NCBI GenBank assembly: GCA_019425045.1
Contig: JAHYYI010000004.1
Coordinates: 113,457-124,631 of the forward strand
Source of the DNA: Collinsella sp.
GTDB lineage: Bacteria; Actinomycetota; Coriobacteriia; Coriobacteriales; Coriobacteriaceae
Length of the DNA: 11,175 nucleotides
Direction of reading: 5' to 3'
Part shown: positions 1 through 7,176 of the stretch, in pieces
How the letters are laid out: every line of letters begins with the position of its first letter
How positions within the stretch are numbered: the stretch's first letter is position 1
Notes under the pieces: model-generated
What the model was told of the DNA's origin: nothing
What the model saw: the letters and a program-made list of their open reading frames with translations, nothing else
Databases searched by the model: none
Program-made: the position numbers and the translations under genes

Positions 1-564
1 GAGGACGACTGGGAGAGCCCGACGCTGGGCGCCTGGGGCCTTGGCTGGGAGGTCTGGCTCAACGGCATGGAGGTCACGCAGTTTACGTACTTCCAGCAGG
101 TGGGCGGCATCGAGGTCGACCCTGTGCCCGTCGAGATCACCTATGGCCTGGAGCGCATCGCCATGTACGCCCAGGGCGTCAACTCCGTCTACGACCTGGT
201 GTGGAGCTACCTGCCCGACGGCACGCCGATGACCTACGGCGACGTGTTCCTGGAGAACGAGCGTGAGTTTAGCGCCTACAACTTTGAGGTCGCCAACGTC
301 GAGATGATGCGTCAGAAGTTTGACGACTACGAGGCCGAGTGCCACTCCTGCCTTGAGCGCAAGCTGCCGCTGCCGGCATATGACTGCGTCATGAAGTGCA
401 GCCATGCCTTCAACCTGCTCGATGCCCGCGGTGCGCTGTCCGCGGTCGAGCGTGCTAACTACATCCTGCGCGTCCGCGCCGTCGCCAAGGCGTGCTGCGA
501 GGCCTATATGGCCGAGGTCGCCGGAGTCAACGAGAATGCCGACCAGGAAGGCGAGGTGGCGTAA
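1..564 (+). CDS. glyQ: Glycyl-tRNA synthetase alpha subunit, 3' part (5' end outside window)
   Basis: This is the C-terminal 187 residues of GlyQ, the catalytic subunit of the heterotetrameric (alpha2beta2) class II glycyl-tRNA synthetase. The enzyme activates glycine with ATP and charges tRNA-Gly in the cytoplasm. The frame is open from base 1 and begins with EDDWESPTLGAWGLGWEVW, a stretch typical of GlyQ. It is followed by TQFTYFQQVGG (about residues 26-36) and by the class II motif-3-like segment GLERIAMYAQGVNSVYDLVW. Full-length family members have roughly 290-300 residues, so about 100-110 N-terminal residues are missing because the window starts inside the gene; this is not a true truncation. 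The TAA stop at 562-564 lies 3 bases before the glyS ATG, so the subunits are almost certainly co-translated. The promoter, and any T-box leader, would lie upstream of the window. Confidence 0.97.
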   Translation, partial: EDDWESPTLGAWGLGWEVWLNGMEVTQFTYFQQVGGIEVDPVPVEITYGLERIAMYAQGVNSVYDLVWSYLPDGTPMTYGDVFLENEREFSAYNFEVANVEMMRQKFDDYEAECHSCLERKLPLPAYDCVMKCSHAFNLLDARGALSAVERANYILRVRAVAKACCEAYMAEVAGVNENADQEGEVA

Positions 565-567
565 GCC

Positions 568-2664
568 ATGGCAGACGCTAAGGATTTCCTGTTTGAGATT
601 GGTACGGAGGAAATGCCCTCCGCACCGCTGAACAATGCCGTCAAGCAGCTCGGCACCATGATTGCCAAGGGCCTCGACGAGGCCGGTCTGGCCCATGGCG
701 AGGTCCGCGTGATCTCGAGCCCGCGTCGTCTGGCTGCGCTCGTGGCCAACGTCGCCACCGCGACCGATGAGGTCCATGAGGTCAAGCGCGGTCCCGCGGC
801 AAACATTGCCTTTGATGCCGACAGCAACCCCACCAAGGCCGCCCAGGGCTTCGCCCGCAAGTGCGGTGTGGCTGCCGAGGACCTGGTCCGTCGCGAGGAC
901 ACCGACGGTCGCGAGTATGTGTTCGCCGAGAAGAACATTCCCTCCGCACCGGCTACGCCGATTCTGACCGCTCTGTGCGAGAAGACTATTGCCGGCCTGC
1001 AGTGGCCCAACTATCGCTCCCAGCGCTGGGGCCACGAGCACGCGACGTTCGTGCGTCCTGTCCGCTGGATCTGCTGCCTTTTGGGCGAGGATGTTGTGCC
1101 CGTGTCGTTTGCCGACGTGACGAGTGGCAACACCACGCGCGGTCATCGCGTACTTGGCCCTGGCGACCATGTGGTTGCCAGCCCCGCTGTTTACGAGCAG
1201 GTGCTCGAGGACGCCGGTGTGCTTTCTGCCGAGCGTCGTCGTGAGGCCATCCTCGCCGGTATCGCCGAGGTCGAGGCTGCCCGTCCCGGCTGCCATGTCG
1301 ATACGCCCAAGAAGGTCTTTGAGGAGGTCATTAACCTCTGCGAGTGGCCGACGGTGCTCGTCGGTACCTTCGATGAGGAGTTTCTCAAGGTCCCGCACGA
1401 GATTATCTGCGAGTCCATGCTCACCAACCAGCGCTACTTCCCGATCTATGACGGCGAGGGCAAGCTCACGCGTGAGTTCGTGGTCGTTTCCAACAGCAAG
1501 CCCGAGAATGCCGAGCGCGTGATTGACGGCAACGAGCGCGTCGTGCGCGCCCGTCTGGACGACGCCAAGTTCTTCTACGAGGAGGACCTGAAGATCTCCC
1601 TCGACGAGTTCCGCGAGCGTCTGGCCAAGGTCGCCTTCCAGGAGAAGCTCGGTAGCGTGCTCGCCAAGTCCGAGCGCATTGAGCAACTCGCGCTTGCCAT
1701 CGCTCGCGAGGCCCATCTGGGCGCCCACCTGGCCGCCGACGCTGCTCGCGCCGCGCACCTGTGCAAGGCCGACCTGGTGTCTAACGCCGTCGTCGAGTTC
1801 ACGAGCCAGCAGGGCGTGATGGGCGGTTACTACGCCATCGCGATGGGGGAGAACGACGAGGTCGCTCATGCTATTCGCGATCACTATCGTCCTCGCTTTG
1901 CCGGTGACGAGCTGCCCGAGGGCACCGCTGGCTGCATCGTGGCCTGTGCCGACAAGCTCGATACCATCGCCGGTATCTTTGCCATCGGCGAGCCCCCGAC
2001 CGGCTCTTCGGACCCCTACGCGCTGCGTCGTGCCGCTATCGGCATCATCAACATCCTGCGCGACCGCCTGCCGATCGACCCCACGTCGCTCATCGACTTC
2101 GCCCTCGAGCTCTATAGCGAGCAGGGTATCGAGTTCGATGACGCCGAGGTCGCCCAGCAGGTTCGTGACTTCTTCCACGGCCGCCTGGTGAGCATGGCCC
2201 GCGACGAGAAGATTCCGGCCGATACCGTCGCCGCCGTCTCCGCGGTGCACATCATCGCCCCGTCCGTCTTCTTCGCCCGCTGCGCCGCGCTCGACGAGGC
2301 CCGCAAGAACGACGCCGAGACCTTCGACAACCTGGCTACCGCCTATGCCCGCGCCGCGCACATCTCCAAGCCCGAGCTGGGTGCGGAGTACGACCGCAGC
2401 CTGATGGGCGAGGTCGAGCTTGCGCTCGCCGACGCCTCCGAGGCTGCTCAGACCGCTGTCGATGCTGCCCTTGCTGCTGAGGATTACCCGGCCGCATTTG
2501 CCGCCCTTGCCGCCCTGCGTGCCCCCATCGACCGTTTCTTCGATGAGGTCATGGTCATGGACAAGGACGAGCAGCTCCGCGATAATCGCCTTAAGCTGCT
2601 TAACCGCTTCGAGGCCGTTTTCTCCGGCATCGCCAACATCGGTGAGCTTGCCCGCAAAAAGTAA
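568..2664 (+). CDS. glyS: Glycyl-tRNA synthetase beta subunit
   Basis: This 698-residue protein matches the usual GlyS length (about 690). GlyS pairs with GlyQ and supplies most of the tRNA-Gly recognition. The N-terminus, FLFEIGTEEMPSAPLNNAV (residues 7-25), is the family signature. A middle segment GSSDPYALRRAAIGI (about 480-494) and a C-terminal block VMVMDKDEQLRDNRLKLLNR (about 654-673) also match; the latter belongs to the DALR-type anticodon-binding region. The start is the ATG three bases after the glyQ stop. No strong Shine-Dalgarno precedes it beyond AGGAAGGCGAGG inside the glyQ tail, which fits translational coupling. Codon use strongly favours GCC, CGC, GAG and AAG, as expected for a highly expressed gene. 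No disruption was seen. Confidence 0.97.
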   Translation: MADAKDFLFEIGTEEMPSAPLNNAVKQLGTMIAKGLDEAGLAHGEVRVISSPRRLAALVANVATATDEVHEVKRGPAANIAFDADSNPTKAAQGFARKCGVAAEDLVRREDTDGREYVFAEKNIPSAPATPILTALCEKTIAGLQWPNYRSQRWGHEHATFVRPVRWICCLLGEDVVPVSFADVTSGNTTRGHRVLGPGDHVVASPAVYEQVLEDAGVLSAERRREAILAGIAEVEAARPGCHVDTPKKVFEEVINLCEWPTVLVGTFDEEFLKVPHEIICESMLTNQRYFPIYDGEGKLTREFVVVSNSKPENAERVIDGNERVVRARLDDAKFFYEEDLKISLDEFRERLAKVAFQEKLGSVLAKSERIEQLALAIAREAHLGAHLAADAARAAHLCKADLVSNAVVEFTSQQGVMGGYYAIAMGENDEVAHAIRDHYRPRFAGDELPEGTAGCIVACADKLDTIAGIFAIGEPPTGSSDPYALRRAAIGIINILRDRLPIDPTSLIDFALELYSEQGIEFDDAEVAQQVRDFFHGRLVSMARDEKIPADTVAAVSAVHIIAPSVFFARCAALDEARKNDAETFDNLATAYARAAHISKPELGAEYDRSLMGEVELALADASEAAQTAVDAALAAEDYPAAFAALAALRAPIDRFFDEVMVMDKDEQLRDNRLKLLNRFEAVFSGIANIGELARKK

Positions 2665-2671
2665 GCCAGCC

Positions 2672-2685
2672 TGCGCATAAGCGCA
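2672..2685 (+). other. Small hairpin just upstream of ppsR RBS
   Basis: TGCGC-ATAA-GCGCA is a perfect 5-bp stem with a 4-base loop in the 34-base glyS-ppsR spacer. It ends exactly where the AAAAGGAG ribosome binding site begins. It has no T tract, so it is not a terminator. It could tune ppsR initiation or mark an mRNA processing point; function is unknown. Confidence 0.35.
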
Positions 2686-2698
2686 AAAGGAGCCCCGC

Positions 2699-3574
2699 AT
2701 GGATTGCCCGGTCACCGCTCGTCCCACCGTTATCGTTATCTCCGACTCGCTCGGTGATACCGCTTGTGAGGTGGTGCTTGCGGCGTCCGGGCAATTTGAT
2801 GAAGGGGCTTTTCGTGTTTTGCGCCTGCCTAAGGTGACCTCGGTGGAGCAGGTGGAGTCGTTTGTGGGCCCGCGCGTCGATGCCGACCATCGCGATATTG
2901 CCGTGTTTCACACCATTGTCGATCCGGCGCTTCGCGCCCGCGTGCTCGATTACCTGGGCATGCTGCATATCCGTTCGGTCGACCTGATCGGTCCGACGCT
3001 CGCCGTGCTATCGTCGCTCATCGGTGTGCCGCCCAAAGGCGTCGCGGGCGTGATTCACAGGACCGATGACCGCTATTTCCATCGTATCGAGGCCATGGAA
3101 TATTTCGTTGAGCACGATGACGGGCGCGGTTGCGACGATTTGTCGGGTGCCGATATCGTGCTGCTGGGCGTATCGCGCACGTCCAAGACGCCGCTGTCGA
3201 TGTATCTGGCTTATCAGGGCTACAAGGTTGCCAATATTCCGTTGGCCCATGGCATGGAGCCGCCGAAGTCGATTTACGAGGTCGACCCGATGCGCCTGTT
3301 CGGCCTGATTTCGACCGTCGATGTGATTTCCGAAATTCGCGATAGCCGCTTGGGCGATGACTACGCTCGTGCCGTTGCCGGCTCCTATGCCGAGCCCGAG
3401 AGCGTGCGCAGCGAGCTTGAGGAAGCTCGTGCCCTCATGAAACGCCTAGGCTGCTTTGTGGTGCGTACCGACGGCAAGGCGATCGAGGAGAGTGCCTCCG
3501 AGATCATTGCCCACCTCGAAGAAATTCAAGAGGCAAGAGCCCGCCGTGCCGCCCGCCGCACCCAACAAAGCTAG
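2699..3574 (+). CDS. ppsR: Pyruvate,phosphate dikinase regulatory protein (bifunctional kinase/phosphorylase)
   Basis: This is a 291-residue protein of the PPSR/DUF299 family. Characterised members phosphorylate an active-site threonine of PPDK using ADP, which inactivates it, and remove the phosphate with inorganic phosphate, which reactivates it. The N-terminus PTVIVISDSLGDTACEVV fits the family's opening (V-S-D-S-x-G-x-T). The P-loop-like GVSRTSKT lies at about residues 157-164 and is followed by PLSMYLAYQGYKVANIPL. The IHRTDDRYFHRIEAMEYFVEHDDG region (about 120-143) also matches. The ATG is preceded by AAAAGGAG (2685-2692) with a 6-base spacer. The gene follows glyS by 34 bases with no terminator, so it is probably read from the glyQS promoter. 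Its target gene ppdK is next but sits behind its own control region. The PEP synthase regulators are close paralogues; the neighbouring ppdK makes PPDK the likely partner. Confidence 0.95.
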   Translation: MDCPVTARPTVIVISDSLGDTACEVVLAASGQFDEGAFRVLRLPKVTSVEQVESFVGPRVDADHRDIAVFHTIVDPALRARVLDYLGMLHIRSVDLIGPTLAVLSSLIGVPPKGVAGVIHRTDDRYFHRIEAMEYFVEHDDGRGCDDLSGADIVLLGVSRTSKTPLSMYLAYQGYKVANIPLAHGMEPPKSIYEVDPMRLFGLISTVDVISEIRDSRLGDDYARAVAGSYAEPESVRSELEEARALMKRLGCFVVRTDGKAIEESASEIIAHLEEIQEARARRAARRTQQS

Positions 3575-3670
3575 CTTATTGGATTAGCTTAAAAAACCTG
3601 ATACTGATAAAGCGATTTAGCAAATAACTTGCATTTGACCTGCGAGTTTCTTGTAGTGGTATCTCCATAA

Positions 3671-3722
3671 GGTAACCACCTTTACCTACCGTTTACCGCT
3701 AGTTTTAGCACGTTTACCAAAC
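3671..3722 (+). repeat. Helically phased GTTTACC-like repeat array, candidate operator
   Basis: Exact TTTACC copies start at 3681, 3692 and 3713, spaced 11 and 21 bases apart. CGTTTACC occurs twice (3690-3697 and 3711-3718). A degenerate copy, GTTTTAG (3702-3708), fills the missing step. The units therefore start at 3680, 3691, 3702 and 3712, close to one per helical turn. An inverted half-site GGTAA (3671-3675) pairs with TTACC (3682-3686) around 6 bases. Repeats in phase on one DNA face suggest a site for a multimeric regulator; the protein is unknown. Confidence 0.5.
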
Positions 3723-3759
3723 CTCGTATCCTCTGCTCAAGCCCGTTCAAATCCCGCCG

Positions 3760-3765
3760 TATAGT
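3760..3765 (+). promoter_or_regulatory. Candidate -10 box for ppdK
   Basis: TATAGT matches TATAAT at five of six positions. At 16-18 bases upstream no recognisable -35 hexamer is present (the sequence there is around CTCAAGCC). With a start near 3772, the repeat array would lie at roughly -50 to -100, a usual position for an activator. The assignment is by eye only. Confidence 0.35.
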
Positions 3766-3840
3766 TCCCTCACGGCCCGCATCCGGCGGGTCGATTCGTC
3801 ACCACGGTCGCGCGCGAGAGCGCATGGAAGGGGAAGTATC

Positions 3841-6591
3841 GTGAGCGATTGCAAGAGGGTTTACCGTTTTGGAACCGATGCCCAGGGCACTTGTGTCACC
3901 GAGGGCGACAAGTCCATGAACTTCGTGCTTGGCGGCAAAGGCGCAAACCTTTCCGAGATGAGCCGTATCGGCCTGCCGGTTCCCGGTGGCTTTACCATTA
4001 CCTGCCAGACCTGCGTCGAGTACTCTGGCGCCGGCAACGTGTGGCCCGTGGGCGCGCTCGACGAGATCGTTGCCGCCGAGGCCGACCTCGAGGCCCGCTG
4101 CGGCAAGAAGCTCGGCGACGCCTCCGACCCGCTGCTCGTGTCGGTTCGCTCGGGCGCTCCGTTCTCCATGCCCGGCATGATGGACACGGTCCTCAACCTG
4201 GGCCTCAACGACGATTCCGTCCAGGGCCTTATCGCCCAGACGCAGAACCCGCGCTTTGCCTGGGACAGCTATCGTCGCTTTATCCAGATGTTCTCCAACG
4301 TCGTCATGGGCGTCGATGCCGACTTGTTCGAGAATGCCCTGACCCAGGCCCGCCTGGTCGCCGGCGTTCGCGTCGACTCCGAGCTTTCGGCTGAGGACCT
4401 GCAGGAGCTCGTCGAGACTTTCAAGGGCATTTTCTCCGACAACGTCGAGGCCGCCGTGTACCCCGAGCTCGAGGTCGCGGACGGCAAGCCCGTCTTCCCG
4501 CACGATCCGGAGCTTCAGCTGCGCCTTGCCATCCAGGCCGTCTTTGGTAGTTGGATGAACGAGCGCGCCTGCATCTACCGCAAGCAGCACGGCATTTCCG
4601 ACGACCTTGGCACCGCCGTCAACGTCCAGGCTATGGCCTTTGGCAATAAGGGCGAGACCTCGGCGACCGGTGTCGCCTTTACGCGCAACCCGGCCGACGG
4701 CACCAAGGAGTTCTACGGCGACTTTCTGGTCAACGCCCAGGGCGAGGACGTCGTCGCCGGCATCCGCAACACCGAGCCCATCGCCGACCTCAAGACCACC
4801 CCGGGCCTCGAGTCCGCAGGTGAGGAGCTTGAGCGTGTCTTCCTGACGCTTGAGGATCACTATCGCGATATGTGCGACATCGAGTTTACCATCGAGCAGG
4901 GCAAGCTCTGGATGCTCCAGACCCGCGTGGGCAAGCGTACCGCAACCGCCGCTCTGCGCATCGCTATCGAGATGGTCGAGGAAGGCCTTATCACCCGTGA
5001 GGAGGCCGTGAGCCGCATCGACCCCGCGCAGCTCGACCAGCTCCTGCACCCGCAGTTCGACTCCTCCAAGAAGTACGAGGCGCTCGCATGCGGCCTTAAC
5101 GCCAGTCCCGGTGCCGCCGTGGGCGAGGTCGTGTTCTCGAGCGATGACGCCGTTGCGCGTTCTGCCGAGGGTCATAAGGTCATTCTGGTCCGCTGGGAGA
5201 CCAACCCCGACGACCTGAAGGGCATGGTCGCCGCCGAGGGTATCTTGACGAGCCATGGTGGCAAGACGAGCCACGCCGCCGTTATCGCCCGTGGCATGGG
5301 TACTCCCTGTGTCTGCGGTGTCGAGCGTTTCCATATCGACGCTGCCGAGAAGGTCGTACGCATCGAAGGCAGCGATCGTGTGCTGCACGAAGGCGATGTC
5401 ATCTCCATCGACGGCACCCAGGGTATCGTCGTCGATGGCGCTGTCGATTTGGTCTCCGCCGAGCTCACCGGCGACCTGGACACCATCCTGTCCTGGGCCG
5501 ACGAGATTCGTCTGGACGAGACCGGCGGTCACGCCAATCATGTGCGCGTCAACGCCGACAACCCCGAGGATGCCGCGCTCGCCCTCGAGTTTGGCGCCGA
5601 GGCCATTGGCCTGTGCCGCACCGAGCATATGTTCCTGGGTGACCGCAAGAACATCATCCAGAGCTTTATCCTGTCCGACGACGATGCCGTGAAGCAGCAG
5701 GCCCTGGCCGACCTGCTCAAGGTTCAGACCGAGGACTTCCTGGCTATGTTCAAGACCATGTCCGGTCGCGATGTGGTCGTTCGCCTGCTTGATCCGCCGC
5801 TTCATGAGTTCCTGGATAATCCTCGCGAGCTCGAGGTCGCCATCACCAAGAAGGAAGCCGCTGGCGCCAGCGAGGAAGAGCTTGCCGTCCTGCGCACCCG
5901 TCTGCGTCGTATTGACAGCATGGTCGAGTCCAATCCGATGCTCGGCCTGCGCGGTGTGCGCCTGTCCGTCGTCTTTAGCGATCTGCCGCTCATGCAGGTT
6001 CGCGCCGTGGCCACGGCTGCCGCCCGCCTTATTAAGGAGGGCGTCGACCCGCGTCCCGAGATCATGGTTCCACTCGTTTCCATCACGGCCGAGCATGTCC
6101 AGACCCGCGAGGTCATCGAGCGTGTGATCGCCGAGGTTTCCTCCGAGGAAGGCGTCGAGCTCAACATTCCCGTGGGCACGATGCTCGAGCTGCCGCGCGC
6201 CTGCATGGTCGCCGACGAGATCGCCCAGCACGCCGACTTCTTCTGCTTTGGCACCAACGACCTCACCCAGACGACCTTCGGCTTCTCTCGTGACGATGCC
6301 GAGGCCAAGTTCATCCCGCTGTACATGCATAAGAAGATCTTGAAGGACAACCCCTTCGAGACCATTGACACGGCAGTACTCGAGCTGGTGCGCATGGCTG
6401 TCGAGAAGGGTCGCACCACCAACCCCGGTATGCACTTTGGCGTGTGCGGCGAGCACGGCGGCGACCCCAAGTCCATCAAGGCCCTGTTTAACGTGGCCGA
6501 TGTGGACTACGTGTCCTGCTCGCCCTATCGCGTGCCCCTCGCGCGTCTGGCTGCCGCTCAGGCCAAGCTCGAGGCGAAGCGTTCCGCTTAA
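3841..6591 (+). CDS. ppdK: Pyruvate,phosphate dikinase
   Basis: This 916-residue enzyme reversibly converts pyruvate, ATP and phosphate to PEP, AMP and pyrophosphate in the cytoplasm, serving glycolysis or gluconeogenesis in anaerobes. The N-terminal ATP-grasp part (to about residue 345) contains LGGKGANLSEMSRIGLPVPGG and SVRSGAPFSMPGMMDTVLNL. The swivelling phosphohistidine domain contains GGKTSHAAVIARGMG (473-487). In it His478 is the phosphocarrier and Thr476 the residue expected to be phosphorylated by PpsR. The C-terminal PEP/pyruvate TIM barrel contains LCRTEHMF, GTNDLTQTTFGFSRDDA and the catalytic Cys869 in GVCGEHGGDP. Translation starts at GTG, with AAGGGGAAG 5 bases upstream; no in-frame ATG fits better. 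The length is slightly above the usual 870-900. Codons are strongly biased, which suggests high expression. PEP synthase is excluded by the length and the TSH motif. Confidence 0.97.
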   Translation: MSDCKRVYRFGTDAQGTCVTEGDKSMNFVLGGKGANLSEMSRIGLPVPGGFTITCQTCVEYSGAGNVWPVGALDEIVAAEADLEARCGKKLGDASDPLLVSVRSGAPFSMPGMMDTVLNLGLNDDSVQGLIAQTQNPRFAWDSYRRFIQMFSNVVMGVDADLFENALTQARLVAGVRVDSELSAEDLQELVETFKGIFSDNVEAAVYPELEVADGKPVFPHDPELQLRLAIQAVFGSWMNERACIYRKQHGISDDLGTAVNVQAMAFGNKGETSATGVAFTRNPADGTKEFYGDFLVNAQGEDVVAGIRNTEPIADLKTTPGLESAGEELERVFLTLEDHYRDMCDIEFTIEQGKLWMLQTRVGKRTATAALRIAIEMVEEGLITREEAVSRIDPAQLDQLLHPQFDSSKKYEALACGLNASPGAAVGEVVFSSDDAVARSAEGHKVILVRWETNPDDLKGMVAAEGILTSHGGKTSHAAVIARGMGTPCVCGVERFHIDAAEKVVRIEGSDRVLHEGDVISIDGTQGIVVDGAVDLVSAELTGDLDTILSWADEIRLDETGGHANHVRVNADNPEDAALALEFGAEAIGLCRTEHMFLGDRKNIIQSFILSDDDAVKQQALADLLKVQTEDFLAMFKTMSGRDVVVRLLDPPLHEFLDNPRELEVAITKKEAAGASEEELAVLRTRLRRIDSMVESNPMLGLRGVRLSVVFSDLPLMQVRAVATAAARLIKEGVDPRPEIMVPLVSITAEHVQTREVIERVIAEVSSEEGVELNIPVGTMLELPRACMVADEIAQHADFFCFGTNDLTQTTFGFSRDDAEAKFIPLYMHKKILKDNPFETIDTAVLELVRMAVEKGRTTNPGMHFGVCGEHGGDPKSIKALFNVADVDYVSCSPYRVPLARLAAAQAKLEAKRSA

Positions 6592-6628
6592 CGTTTTGGG
6601 TTTGGGCGCCTAGCGTAGCCCCCTTCAC

Positions 6629-6658
6629 GCCGCCCGTCTCATTCGTGAGGCGGGCGGT
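6629..6658 (+). terminator. Hairpin terminator after ppdK
   Basis: CCGCCCGTCTCA (6630-6641) pairs with TGAGGCGGGCGG (6646-6657) around a TTCG loop. This gives a 12-bp stem with one U-G wobble, extendable by an outer G-U pair. It lies 38 bases after the ppdK stop. Only scattered Ts follow at once (TTATCATG), with TTTT and TTTTT runs about 13-25 bases further on, so termination may be less sharp than for a classic intrinsic site. Confidence 0.75.
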
Positions 6659-6703
6659 TATCATGTGCGGGTTTTGTCTTTTTGTCTGCGTAAAAAATTG
6701 TTC

Positions 6704-6731
6704 TTGCAGCAGAAACCCGCGCGTGTATACT
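6704..6731 (+). promoter_or_regulatory. Candidate promoter of rplS
   Basis: TATACT (6726-6731) is a good -10 box. TTGCAG (6704-6709), 16 bases upstream, is a poor -35, preceded by an A-run (6692-6697) that could act as an UP-like element. The predicted start near 6738 gives a leader of about 63 bases before the rplS ATG. It lies just downstream of the ppdK terminator, where a new transcription unit is expected. Confidence 0.55.
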
Positions 6732-6752
6732 CGAATACGTTTGTTCAACTAC

Positions 6753-6778
6753 GTGCCGGCCAAGGTGGTACGGCACCT
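6753..6778 (+). promoter_or_regulatory. Structured rplS 5' leader with alternative stems
   Basis: GTGCCG (6753-6758) can pair with CGGCAC (6771-6776). Alternatively AGGTG (6763-6767) can pair with CACCT (6774-6778). The two stems share bases 6774-6776 and cannot form together. A further CTCT/AGAG pair (6777-6780 with 6784-6787) lies just before the RBS. L19 leader RNAs that bind the protein product are known in Firmicutes; whether this belongs to that type cannot be decided by eye. Confidence 0.35.
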
Positions 6779-6788
6779 CTAGAAGAGT

Positions 6789-6793
6789 AAGGA
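6789..6793 (+). promoter_or_regulatory. Ribosome binding site that fixes the rplS start
   Basis: AAGGA lies 7 bases before ATG 6801. The upstream in-frame TTG at 6795 would be only 1 base away and is rejected as a start. Confidence 0.8.
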
Positions 6794-6800
6794 ATTGCAC

Positions 6801-7142
6801 ATGGATTACATCCGCGCAATCGAGCGTCAGCAGATCCGCGAGGACATTCCTCAGGTTCGCGTCGCCGACAACGTCAAGGTTCACTACCGCATTAAGGAAG
6901 GCGACCGCGAGCGCATCCAGGTCTTCCAGGGCGACGTCATCCGCATGGCCGGCGCCGGTGCCCGCGAGACCTTCACCGTCCGCAAGATTTCCTTCGGTGT
7001 CGGTGTTGAGCGTACCTTCCCGCTTCACAGCCCCAAGATCGCCAAGCTCGAGGTCGTTCGTCATGGTCGCGTCCGTCGCGCCAAGCTGTACTACCTCCGC
7101 GACAAGGTGGGCAAGGCTGCTCGCATCCCCGAGAAGCGCTAA
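6801..7142 (+). CDS. rplS: 50S ribosomal protein L19 (bL19)
   Basis: This 113-residue protein is at the usual length of bL19, which sits at the 30S-50S interface of the ribosome. The whole sequence follows the family pattern: IEXXQ-like IRAIERQQIREDIPQVRVADNV at the N-terminus, RERIQVFQGDVI (about residues 36-47), and ETFTVRKISFGVGVERTFPL, HSPKI, RRAKLYYLRDKVGKAAR towards the C-terminus. The ATG at 6801 is chosen because AAGGA is 7 bases upstream. In many bacteria rplS ends an rpsP-rimM-trmD operon; here it appears alone with its own promoter, ahead of rnhB. The leader may allow autogenous control. Confidence 0.98.
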   Translation: MDYIRAIERQQIREDIPQVRVADNVKVHYRIKEGDRERIQVFQGDVIRMAGAGARETFTVRKISFGVGVERTFPLHSPKIAKLEVVRHGRVRRAKLYYLRDKVGKAARIPEKR

Positions 7143-7157
7143 GAAGATCGCAGCGTC

Positions 7158-7175
7158 TGTCCACTCGTTTGGACA
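7158..7175 (+). other. Short hairpin after rplS
   Basis: TGTCCA (7158-7163) and TGGACA (7170-7175) form a 6-bp perfect inverted repeat around 6 bases, immediately before the terminator hairpin. It could be a 3'-end stabilising stem or a small operator; nothing in the sequence decides between them. Confidence 0.3.
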
Positions 7176-7176
7176 C

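Larger units (their letters stand above)
3575..3840 (+). promoter_or_regulatory. ppsR-ppdK intergenic control region and ppdK leader
   Basis: These 266 bases contain no credible ORF. The first part (to about 3720) is clearly more AT-rich than the flanking genes. A TTGACC at 3635-3640 and a TTGCAT at 3629-3634 resemble -35 boxes, but the -10 candidates at suitable spacing (TGTAGT at 3652-3657) are weak. A phased repeat array (3671-3722) follows, then a good -10 box TATAGT (3760-3765). The probable leader contains an inverted pair CCCGCCG (3753-3759) / CGGCGGG (3784-3790), which partly overlaps the -10. It also holds a short GCGC-GAGA-GCGC hairpin with a GNRA-type loop (3812-3823) just before the RBS AAGGGGAAG (3828-3836). 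The layout suggests ppdK is transcribed from its own regulated promoter. No intrinsic terminator for ppsR is evident. Confidence 0.6.

Noticed and set aside
3568..3590. Inverted repeat AAGCTA/TAGCTT followed by AAAAAA at the ppsR end, as a terminator
   Set aside because: The stem is a weak 6 bp with an 11-base loop. The A run is on the wrong strand for a + terminator, and on the - strand it would precede the hairpin rather than follow it.
5257..5280. Lys475 in GGKTSH as a defect of PPDK
   Set aside because: Many PPDKs have Met there, but the catalytic His and regulatory Thr are intact, and I recall GGKTSH in other actinobacterial PPDKs. It is probably a normal subfamily trait.
3799..6456. 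An 885-codon open frame on the - strand opposite ppdK
   Set aside because: It lies in exact codon register with ppdK, so its stops would need sense codons TTA, CTA or TCA, which this high-GC, strongly biased gene avoids. It has no recognisable domain. It is a shadow frame.
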